The notes under the pieces are model-generated. The model was not told the DNA's origin and ran no database searches. It was given only the letters and a program-made list of their open reading frames with translations. DNA of 12,154 nt, from contig MPNW01001045.1 in NCBI GenBank assembly GCA_011800805.1, positions 1 to 12,154 on the forward strand, given 5' to 3'. This document shows, in pieces, positions 1 through 6,209 of the stretch. The position numbers were made by a program, and so were the translations under genes. The stretch's first letter is position 1. Each line of letters opens with the position of its first letter. Origin of the DNA: Hirudo medicinalis. Lineage: Eukaryota; Annelida; Clitellata; Hirudinida; Hirudinidae.

Positions 1-2
1 AA

Positions 3-173
3 AACTTTTCTTTTATCAGTAAAGTCGGCCTTAACCTGCTGAATCAATCAGATGAAAGCAAGGGTAGCAAAAAGCTGAGTATCAAACGAAAAAGGAAAAA
101 GGCTGACAGAGATAGGATTATTTGCTATCTCTGTTGGCTAAATCAGGATAACTTTTTAATGCGTCTGCTCTGA
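3..173 (+). CDS. C-terminal end of a probable ISAs1/H-repeat-like transposase (partial, runs off the left edge)
   Basis: Frame 3 is open from the window edge to a TGA at 171-173, giving 56 residues with no start in view. The part reading ISKVGLNLLNQ, followed by a basic stretch KLSIKRKRKKADRD, resembles the C-terminal end of DDE transposases of the ISAs1 (H-repeat) type, where an 'ALNLLKQ' helix precedes a lysine/arginine-rich KRKKA segment. That likeness is from memory of the family, and no catalytic residue is visible, so the assignment is tentative. The last codons (MRLL then stop) overlap a stretch, about 156-173, that could be the right end of the element, whose outer end would begin CAGAGCAGACGCAT on the minus strand. 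The tail after KRKKADRD is longer than I would expect, so read-through into the IS end or decay is possible. It could instead be the end of an unrelated basic protein. Confidence 0.42.
   Translation, partial: NFSFISKVGLNLLNQSDESKGSKKLSIKRKRKKADRDRIICYLCWLNQDNFLMRLL
102..138. repeat. Strong 14-bp inverted repeat (hairpin) inside the transposase-like tail
   Basis: Bases 102-115 pair with 125-138 around a 9-base loop. The inner ten pairs (ACAGAGATAG with CTATCTCTGT, from 106) are perfect, followed by two G:T pairs and two more Watson-Crick pairs. On the minus strand the stem is followed by a T-rich run (opposite 84-100), which would suit a terminator for leftward transcription. On the plus strand there is no immediate T tract. 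It lies within an open frame, so it may be a structure near the insertion-sequence end that blocks read-through from outside. That role is inference. Confidence 0.6.
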
Positions 174-443
174 AAAAATAGGGTAAAGTATACAACATTC
201 ACTATATTTACATCGCTAACGAATTGTTTATTTTAGTTTATAAAATTATTTGAGACCAGATCATCCATATAAAATATTTACAGACAAGCGCACTTCTTAC
301 GTTCTGTTGTTGCTTTCTTTAGCAATAGACGGCCGCTATAATGCTTCCATCCTATACGCTTATTGAGACAAAAAGAGTTTTGTTTCAAGCACCCACCTTT
401 CTTATTTCCTGTTTTAAATTTTATAATTACAAAACTGTCAATC
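174..443. other. Intergenic region upstream of the tyrosine-catabolism cluster; no gene seen
   Basis: This 270-base AT-rich stretch has no convincing coding frame. The short minus-strand frame crossing 278-514 runs into the dioxygenase gene and has no recognisable features. The promoter of the cluster should lie here. I looked for the Bacteroidota pattern (TTG, about 20 bases, TAnnTTTG) and found only partial -7-like matches: GAGTTTTG near 376-383 and ATTATTTG at 245-252. Neither has a well-spaced TTG, so no promoter is called. No regulator gene is adjacent. Confidence 0.5.
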
Positions 444-1577
444 ATGAATTTGGACACAAACGCCACTGATCCTATCACTAAAAACGTTAGTGACTTTTTA
501 CCCTTGCAAGGCACCGATTATGTTGAATTTTATGTGGGCAATGCCAAACAATCAGCCTATTTTTATAAAACAGCATTTGGATTCCAGTCATTAGCCTATG
601 CTGGTCCCGAAACCGGCGTAAAGGACAGAGCCAGTTATGCCGTTCGTCAGAATAAACTCACTATAGTATTTACCACACCTCTTCATACTAATAATGAAAT
701 GGCCGACCATATTTATAAACACGGTGATGGTGTGAAAGTGCTTGCTTTGAAAGTAGAAGATGCCGCCAATGCCTGGAAAGAAACCACCAGCCGCGGCGCA
801 AAAAATTATATGTCTCCACAAATATTAAAAGATACAAACGGCGAAGTAGTATTAAGCGGCATTCATGTGTATGGCGAAACGGTACATGTTTTTGTTGAAA
901 GAAAAAATTATAATGGTGTGTTTTTAACGGGTTATCAGCCTTGGATTTCTAATTACAACCCTCCGCCAACCGGTTTGCAATATGTAGACCATTGTGTGGG
1001 AAATGTTGGTTGGAATCAAATGAATAAATGGGTAAGTTTTTATGAAGATGTAATGGGATTCAAAAATATTTTGTCCTTTGATGACAAGGATATATCAACA
1101 GAATATTCTGCATTAATGAGTAAGGTAATGAGCAACGGAAACGGGTTTGTGAAATTTCCGATTAATGAACCGGCAGAAGGAAAAAAGAAATCGCAGGTAG
1201 AAGAGTATCTGGAATTTTATAATGGGGAAGGCGTGCAGCACATAGCTATGGCCACCAATAATATTATAGAAACAGTCAGTGATTTACAAAGTAGAGGTAT
1301 CGAATTTCTGAAAGTACCCGGCAGCTACTATGATACGGTATTAGACAGGGTAGGCCAAATTGACGAAGACCTTGCCTCCTTAAGAAACTTAGGTGTATTA
1401 ATAGACCGAGACGATGAAGGCTATTTGCTTCAGATTTTTACAAAGCCCGTGGAAGACCGACCTACTTTGTTTTATGAAATCATTCAGCGGAAAGGCGCAA
1501 AAAGTTTTGGTAAAGGAAACTTTAAAGCATTATTCGAAGCCATTGAACGCGAGCAAGCCATAAGAGGCAATTTGTAA
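444..1577 (+). CDS. hpd: 4-hydroxyphenylpyruvate dioxygenase
   Basis: This cytoplasmic Fe(II) dioxygenase converts 4-hydroxyphenylpyruvate to homogentisate with O2 and loss of CO2, the second step of tyrosine breakdown. The 377-residue protein has the two vicinal-oxygen-chelate halves of the family: an N-terminal half starting around the GTDYVEFYVGNA motif (residues 23-34) and a catalytic C-terminal half. The expected iron ligands can be placed at H183 (VDHCVGN), H266 (GVQHIAM) and E345 (LFYEIIQR). The C-terminal KSFGKGNFKALFEAIEREQ segment is also typical. The frame is open back to an ATG at 363, but the extra 27 residues are hydrophobic and phenylalanine-rich and lie outside the normal family start, so I chose 444. 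It is the first gene of a five-gene rightward cluster for the homogentisate pathway. A 111-base gap separates it from the next gene. Confidence 0.95.
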   Translation: MNLDTNATDPITKNVSDFLPLQGTDYVEFYVGNAKQSAYFYKTAFGFQSLAYAGPETGVKDRASYAVRQNKLTIVFTTPLHTNNEMADHIYKHGDGVKVLALKVEDAANAWKETTSRGAKNYMSPQILKDTNGEVVLSGIHVYGETVHVFVERKNYNGVFLTGYQPWISNYNPPPTGLQYVDHCVGNVGWNQMNKWVSFYEDVMGFKNILSFDDKDISTEYSALMSKVMSNGNGFVKFPINEPAEGKKKSQVEEYLEFYNGEGVQHIAMATNNIIETVSDLQSRGIEFLKVPGSYYDTVLDRVGQIDEDLASLRNLGVLIDRDDEGYLLQIFTKPVEDRPTLFYEIIQRKGAKSFGKGNFKALFEAIEREQAIRGNL

Positions 1578-1688
1578 ATAATTGCAGAAAATAAATATTC
1601 GGCAAACACGCTTATCTGCATAGCCTAGTAAAATAGAACAAAGGTTTTAATAGTCGATGCCTGTGATAAGGGTAAAAAAATTATATAC

Positions 1689-2696
1689 ATGAAACTTGTA
1701 TCACATATTAAAAACGGAGACGAACACTTGGCTGTATTAATCGATGGTCAATTATTTGATACTCGTTTTTTATATCAAGATGCGCCAGCTACTATGCACG
1801 CATTGTTGGAGCAGTGGGATGTTCATTACATACGCTTAAAAAATGAAGTTGATGCCATTGTTAGTAATAAAACAAGGCATTCATCCACTACTGCAATTGG
1901 TGATGCTAATTTGTTGGCACCGGTGCCACATCCCACATCGTGCAGAGATGGATACGCATTTAGGCAGCACGTAGCAGCTGCCAGACGAAACAGAAAAGTG
2001 CCCATGATTCCGGAGTTCGATCAGTATCCTATTTTTTACTTCACCAACCATCGGAGTATTCAAGGGCCTGGAACAATTTGGTGTATGCCGGATCATTTTG
2101 AAAAATTAGATTTCGAATTAGAAGTAGCAATTGTGGTTTGCAAGAAAGGAAGAAACATCTCAGCTGAAAATGCCGACGCATACATTGGAGGACTGATGAT
2201 CATGAACGATATGAGTGCAAGGCGTTTGCAGATGGAAGAAATGCTGCTGAACTTAGGACCTGCCAAAGGAAAAGATTTTGCAACAGTAATCGGACCGTGG
2301 TTGGTAACGCCCGACGAATTGGAACCGTTTAAAGTGCCGCCCAAAGAAAATCATGTAGGCAATGCATACAACCTATCCATGAAATGCTGTATAAATGGGG
2401 TGAATACGAGTGCCGGCAATATGGCCGATATGGATTGGACATTTGCGGAGATTATAGAACGAGTTTCTTATGGAGCAGATATTTTTCCCGGAGATGTTAT
2501 TGGTAGTGGTACAGTAGGCACCGGATGCTATCTTGAACTCAATGGAACAGGCAAACTATACGATGCAAATTATAAAGAAAAATGGTTAAACATAGGAGAC
2601 GTGATTGAAATGGAAGTGGATGGGTTGGGAAAACTTAAAAACGTTATCGAAAGAGAAGATTCCGATTTTTCAATATTATCTAAAAAAAAGATCTGA
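1689..2696 (+). CDS. fahA: Fumarylacetoacetate hydrolase family protein (probable fumarylacetoacetase)
   Basis: This is the likely last enzyme of the homogentisate pathway, splitting fumarylacetoacetate into fumarate and acetoacetate in the cytoplasm. The 335-residue protein has the FAH fold signature. An aspartate and histidine are seven residues apart (D87 in SCRDGYAF, H94 in RQHV), matching the metal-ligand Asp and catalytic His of animal FAH. They are followed by the metal-binding E143-L-E145 in LDFELEVAIVV and D174 in IMNDMSARR. K195 in AKGKDFATVIGPW fits the active-site lysine region. It is shorter than animal FAH (about 420) and lies between that and the short single-domain hydrolases. 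The next gene starts 5 bases after its stop, so the two are surely co-transcribed. FAH-superfamily members also hydrolyse other acylpyruvates, so direct action on maleylacetoacetate cannot be excluded, and matters here because no isomerase gene is nearby. Confidence 0.9.
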   Translation: MKLVSHIKNGDEHLAVLIDGQLFDTRFLYQDAPATMHALLEQWDVHYIRLKNEVDAIVSNKTRHSSTTAIGDANLLAPVPHPTSCRDGYAFRQHVAAARRNRKVPMIPEFDQYPIFYFTNHRSIQGPGTIWCMPDHFEKLDFELEVAIVVCKKGRNISAENADAYIGGLMIMNDMSARRLQMEEMLLNLGPAKGKDFATVIGPWLVTPDELEPFKVPPKENHVGNAYNLSMKCCINGVNTSAGNMADMDWTFAEIIERVSYGADIFPGDVIGSGTVGTGCYLELNGTGKLYDANYKEKWLNIGDVIEMEVDGLGKLKNVIEREDSDFSILSKKKI

Positions 2697-2701
2697 GTTG
2701 T

Positions 2702-3595
2702 ATGCATAGTATTCATTTAAAGGACATATCACCTGCGGATGTTCAGAATTATTTGCAACATGCTATAGCACCAAGACCGATCTGTTTGGCAAGTACTATT
2801 GACAAAGACGGAAATGTAAACCTGAGTCCCTTTAGCTTTTTCAATTTATTTTCTTCCAATCCTCCGATTGTGATTTTTTCTCCCGCCAGGCGGGTAAGAG
2901 ATAATACCACCAAGCATACACTCGACAATGTAACTCAGGTTCCGGAGGTAGTAATAAACATGGTTGATTACAACATGGTGCAACAGGCAAGTTTGTCGAG
3001 CTGCGAATACACGCGAGGTGTAAGTGAATTTAAGAAGGCGGGCTTCACGATGCAAAAAGCGGTGTTGGTGAAACCTCCTATGGCATTAGAAAGCAAAATA
3101 AAATTGGAGTGTCTTGTCAATGAAGTAAAACCTTTGGGCACAAATGGAGGAGCCGGAAACCTCGTTATTTGCGAAGTACTGCAAATGCACATAGCCAAGG
3201 AAATATTGAATGATGATTTAAAAATTGATCAACGAAAAATAAATCATGTAGCAAGGCTTGGAGGCGACTGGTATTGTAAAATAGATGCATTTAATTTATT
3301 TGAAGTAGAAAAACCCAACAAACATACCGGCATAGGAATGGACGAATTGCCAAGTGCTATTTTACACAACGCGCATTTTACAAAAAATAATTTAGCAAAA
3401 TTAGCAAATGTTGAAAAACTACCTGTTGTGGATAGTACATACGCCAACAAAACCTTAACCGATATTTTAGGATCCAACAAAAATACTATCAATACAGAGT
3501 TATACAAATACGCAGCCCAACTTTTGGATAAAGATCGGGTGCACGATGCTTGGCAAATTTTACTTAGAACAATTTTAAAAACACCAACGAAATGA
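2702..3595 (+). CDS. Flavin reductase family (FMN-binding split-barrel) protein with a C-terminal extension
   Basis: Residues about 15-200 match the flavin-reductase-like FMN-binding domain: IAPRPICLASTIDKDGNVNLSPFSFFNLFSSNPPI (22-55) is the characteristic flavin-contacting start of the barrel, and RLGGDWY (185-191) is a conserved late motif. The 297-residue protein is much longer than the usual 160-200 of simple flavin reductases. Residues about 205-297 form an extension with no motif I can name, mostly helix-like and lysine/asparagine-rich. No signal peptide or membrane segment is seen, so it should be cytoplasmic. The gene lies 5 bases after the FAH gene and its stop overlaps the aminotransferase start by 4 bases (ATGA), strongly implying translational coupling and a shared pathway. 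Its reaction is unknown. No partner monooxygenase is encoded in the cluster, so a classical two-component role is not supported locally. Confidence 0.82.
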   Translation: MHSIHLKDISPADVQNYLQHAIAPRPICLASTIDKDGNVNLSPFSFFNLFSSNPPIVIFSPARRVRDNTTKHTLDNVTQVPEVVINMVDYNMVQQASLSSCEYTRGVSEFKKAGFTMQKAVLVKPPMALESKIKLECLVNEVKPLGTNGGAGNLVICEVLQMHIAKEILNDDLKIDQRKINHVARLGGDWYCKIDAFNLFEVEKPNKHTGIGMDELPSAILHNAHFTKNNLAKLANVEKLPVVDSTYANKTLTDILGSNKNTINTELYKYAAQLLDKDRVHDAWQILLRTILKTPTK

Positions 3596-4713
3596 ATCAA
3601 GAACCCCTTACAATGTGTAAACTATACAAGGAACATATTCTAAAATCAAAGCAATATGTAGGAGGCTCTACAAGAAATGAAACCAACGCAGTAGCCGATG
3701 TACAGAAGCTTTACAAACTATCTTCTAACGAAAACCCAATTGGTCCTTCGCCTAAAGCTATTGAAGCAATAAGCGCATGTCTTCCTTTATTACACGAATA
3801 CAGTTATCAAAACGATGAAAAATTTAGAAATGTATTAGCAACTAAACACGGAAATGAATTTACACCTTCTCAGTTTATTACCGCCAATAGCGGCCTCGAA
3901 CTTATTGAGCTAATTGTGCGAGGATTTATTGATATAGGATTGGAGTGTATCATCTCTACACCAACATTTCTTGCGTATAAAAATATTTCTGAAATACAGG
4001 GAGCCACGGTTATTGATGTGCCGCTTACACAAAACTATTTCGAATTAGATGTAGAAGGTATTTTAAGTGCCGTAACTGAAAACACCCGGCTGGTTTTTAT
4101 TTCTAATCCCAACAATCCTACAGGGGCATTAATTCCAAAGCATTTAACAGACCAACTTATTTGCAACTTGCCAGAGCATATAGTGGTAGTGTATGACGAA
4201 GTGTACTTTCATTATACTGATGCCAATGCAGATTATGCACGAGCAGCCGATTATATACGGCTGGGTAAAAATGTAATTGGGCTTCATAGTTTTTCTAAGG
4301 CGTATGGATTAGCCGGGATTCGTTTAGGTTACGCATTCTCTACACCTAACATCGCCGCTTATCTAAACAAGTTGCGTAGGCCATTTATGATAAACACATT
4401 AGCTATGGAAGCAGGAATAGCAGCTATCAATGACGATTTTCATATTGGCAACACCCAAAAGCTGATTGCCGCTCAAAAGAAATATTTGTACAATCAGTTC
4501 AAAAAATTAAACATTCATTTTTGGGAAACACAGGCAAATTTTATTCTGTTCCGCCCACCTTTTAACAATCATGAATTTGAAGCTAAAATGCTGGAACAGG
4601 GCGTGATGGTGCGCACCACAGAGGTGTTTGGATTAAGAAATCATATACGCGTATCAATTGGCAATCAGGAAGCTAATCATGCGTTTATAGATGTTTTGAG
4701 CAAATTGATTTAA
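3592..4713 (+). CDS. HisC-like class I/II PLP aminotransferase, probable aromatic amino acid transaminase
   Basis: This is a fold-type I PLP aminotransferase of 373 residues. SNENPIGPSP (45-54) is the substrate/cofactor start motif, NPNNPTG lies at 172-178, D202 (VYDEVYF) should contact the PLP ring nitrogen, K236 in HSFSKAYGLAGIRLGY is the Schiff-base lysine, R244 lies in the same motif, and R353 (HIRVSIG) is the carboxylate-binding arginine. By sequence it would be labelled histidinol-phosphate aminotransferase. No histidine-biosynthesis gene is near it, and it sits inside the homogentisate cluster with its ATG overlapping the preceding stop by 4 bases. I therefore infer it supplies 4-hydroxyphenylpyruvate from tyrosine, probably with 2-oxoglutarate as acceptor. 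HisC-family enzymes with aromatic activity are known, so this fits. A second candidate start (Met8, 3613) is less attractive than the coupled one. Confidence 0.85.
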   Translation: MNQEPLTMCKLYKEHILKSKQYVGGSTRNETNAVADVQKLYKLSSNENPIGPSPKAIEAISACLPLLHEYSYQNDEKFRNVLATKHGNEFTPSQFITANSGLELIELIVRGFIDIGLECIISTPTFLAYKNISEIQGATVIDVPLTQNYFELDVEGILSAVTENTRLVFISNPNNPTGALIPKHLTDQLICNLPEHIVVVYDEVYFHYTDANADYARAADYIRLGKNVIGLHSFSKAYGLAGIRLGYAFSTPNIAAYLNKLRRPFMINTLAMEAGIAAINDDFHIGNTQKLIAAQKKYLYNQFKKLNIHFWETQANFILFRPPFNNHEFEAKMLEQGVMVRTTEVFGLRNHIRVSIGNQEANHAFIDVLSKLI

Positions 4714-4760
4714 CAGTAAAAAACATTTCTGCTATTTTTAAATTATAAAAATTATCAATT

Positions 4761-5918
4761 ATGCCTTATTATGTTTCATTAGGAGAAATTCCTCGTAAAC
4801 GACACGTTCGGTTTCGTAAACCAGATGGTAATTTGTATGCCGAACAATTGTTTTCTACCGAAGGATTCAGTAACGATTACTCCTTACTTTACCATTGTCA
4901 TCCACCCACAGAAATTATTAAAGCAGATGAGCCGATCAATGTAATGCCTGTTGTCGCCGAAGAAAAAATGCTGCAACAACGATGCTTTCACGGATTTCAC
5001 ATTAAACCCGAACAAGATTTTTTAAAAAGTCGTAAAGCCGTTTTAGTAAACGACGATTGCCATGTTATTTTAGCTGCACCGCAAACGAGCATGAGTGAGT
5101 ATTTTTATAAAAACGCAGATGCCGACGAACTAATTTTTGTACATGAAGGAAGCGGCGTGCTGAAAACAATGTATGGTGAATTGACATTCAGATATGGTGA
5201 TTACGTTGTAATTCCAAGAGGAACTATTTACCAAATACAATTCGACAATGATGCCAACCGATTATTAATAGTAGAATCTTTCAGTCCTATCAAATTCCCG
5301 GAAAGGTACATGAGTCGTTACGGACAATTGTTGGAGCATTCTCCTTTTTGTGAAAGAGATATTCGCACACCAAAGAATTTAAAAACGTATGACGAAAAGG
5401 GCAACTTCTTAATCAAAACAAAGAAAAAAGGAATGCAATATGGAATACATTATGCGCACCATCCCTTTGATGTAATTGGTTGGGATGGCTGTTGCTACCC
5501 GTATGTGTTTTCCATCCATGATTTTGAGCCCATAACCGGCAGGGTGCATCAACCCCCGCCAATTCATCAAAATTTTGAAGGGCGTAATTATGTAATTTGT
5601 TCATTCGTTCCCCGGTTATACGATTATCATCCCGATGCAATACCTGCACCTTATAATCACAGCAATATTGATAGCGACGAAATGTTGTATTATGTAGATG
5701 GCGATTTTATGAGCCGCAAACATGTAACCAAGGGGATGATTACTTTACATCCCGGAGGCATACCCCATGGCCCACACCCCGGTACTGTAGAAAAAAGTAT
5801 CGGCGCAAAAGAGACAAAAGAACTGGCAGTAATGGTAGATACGTTTTACCCACTACAAATTACCAAAGAAGCATTAGAAATCGAAGATGCTGCATACAAT
5901 TATAGTTGGATGGAATAA
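4761..5918 (+). CDS. hmgA: Homogentisate 1,2-dioxygenase
   Basis: This enzyme opens the ring of homogentisate to maleylacetoacetate using Fe(II) and O2. The 385-residue, cytoplasmic cupin-type protein carries the family hallmarks: the N-terminal substrate region RHVRFRKPDGNLYAEQLFSTEGF shortened to about 14-36, a first cupin near ELIFVHEGSG (123-132), and a C-terminal active-site segment. By alignment from memory with human HGD, H300 and E307 (in PYNHSNIDSDEMLYY) and H336 (GGIPHGPHPG) are the likely iron ligands, and H263 (RVHQPPP) the likely catalytic histidine. Placing E307 needs a one-residue insertion, with D306 the alternative. It is about 55-60 residues shorter than the human and Pseudomonas enzymes, as in a shorter bacterial clade. 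It is the last gene of the cluster, 47 bases after the aminotransferase, and a probable terminator follows. Confidence 0.93.
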   Translation: MPYYVSLGEIPRKRHVRFRKPDGNLYAEQLFSTEGFSNDYSLLYHCHPPTEIIKADEPINVMPVVAEEKMLQQRCFHGFHIKPEQDFLKSRKAVLVNDDCHVILAAPQTSMSEYFYKNADADELIFVHEGSGVLKTMYGELTFRYGDYVVIPRGTIYQIQFDNDANRLLIVESFSPIKFPERYMSRYGQLLEHSPFCERDIRTPKNLKTYDEKGNFLIKTKKKGMQYGIHYAHHPFDVIGWDGCCYPYVFSIHDFEPITGRVHQPPPIHQNFEGRNYVICSFVPRLYDYHPDAIPAPYNHSNIDSDEMLYYVDGDFMSRKHVTKGMITLHPGGIPHGPHPGTVEKSIGAKETKELAVMVDTFYPLQITKEALEIEDAAYNYSWME

Positions 5919-5966
5919 ATACAACGCAGAATATTTTATCTTCTTTGCTCTGTTTCTATAAAGTTA

Positions 5967-5999
5967 AAACACCTTCCTTAATATAGGGGGGTGTTTCTT
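5967..5999 (+). terminator. Probable terminator closing the tyrosine-catabolism cluster
   Basis: Bases 5967-5977 pair with 5986-5996 as an 11-bp stem (AAACACC with GGTGTTT, then two G:T pairs and two C:G pairs) around an 8-base loop. It starts 48 bases after the dioxygenase stop. The following T run is short and broken (TTTCTTT), so termination may be partial. The position between two transcription units supports the call. Confidence 0.62.
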
Positions 6000-6009
6000 T
6001 AGTAGATAG

Positions 6010-6040
6010 TTGTGCATTAATACGCATTGCATAATGTTTG
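6010..6040 (+). promoter_or_regulatory. Candidate Bacteroidota-type promoter for the GH92 gene
   Basis: TTG at 6010-6012 is followed after 20 bases by AATGTTTG at 6033-6040. This matches the Bacteroidota sigma-A pattern TTG-N(about 19-20)-TAnnTTTG with one mismatch at the first base of the -7 element. It lies just after the terminator and would give a leader of roughly 150 bases to the GH92 start. The match is by eye only, and in AT-rich DNA a single hit like this can occur by chance. Confidence 0.33.
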
Positions 6041-6180
6041 GGTCTGAACAATATCTTTCTCATTTTACATGTATCTTCAAAGCGTTAAAATGATGAACCT
6101 ACTTGTAAAAAACGAACGAAAAGATTGATTGTATATGCAACTAATTAAGAACTCTATTTTATTTTTTCTGATTCAGAAGC

Positions 6181-6209
6181 TACATGAAGGTATAAAGTTC
6201 ATGTACCTT
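6181..6209 (+). promoter_or_regulatory. Inverted repeat covering the GH92 start codon
   Basis: TACATGAA (6181-6188) and TTCATGTA (6198-6205) are perfect 8-base inverted repeats around a 9-base loop. The right arm contains the chosen ATG at 6201, and the left arm/loop contains the only purine-rich ribosome-binding candidate, GAAGG (6186-6190). A competing pairing also exists between AAGGTA (6188-6193) and TACCTT (6204-6209). Either fold would hide the start or the GAAGG. Whether it works in control of translation is inference. Confidence 0.4.

Noticed and set aside
363..443. N-terminal extension of 4-hydroxyphenylpyruvate dioxygenase from an ATG at 363
   Set aside because: The 27 extra residues are not typical of the family, whose conserved start follows closely after 444. 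No ribosome-binding site favours 363.
278..514. 78-codon minus-strand frame upstream of and overlapping hpd
   Set aside because: It overlaps the start of a confident gene, has low-complexity Lys/Phe composition, and shows no recognisable feature.
1578..1688. Possible internal promoter or hairpin in the 111-base gap between hpd and the FAH gene
   Set aside because: Only a 6-base inverted repeat (TGCAGA at 1583-1588, TCTGCA at 1615-1620) with a 26-base loop is present, and there is no TTG/TAnnTTTG pair. This is too weak to call.
6129..6200. Upstream start for the GH92 gene at 6129
   Set aside because: It would place 24 residues ahead of an otherwise standard signal peptide. The 6201 start has a GAAGG at suitable distance and gives a clean Sec signal.
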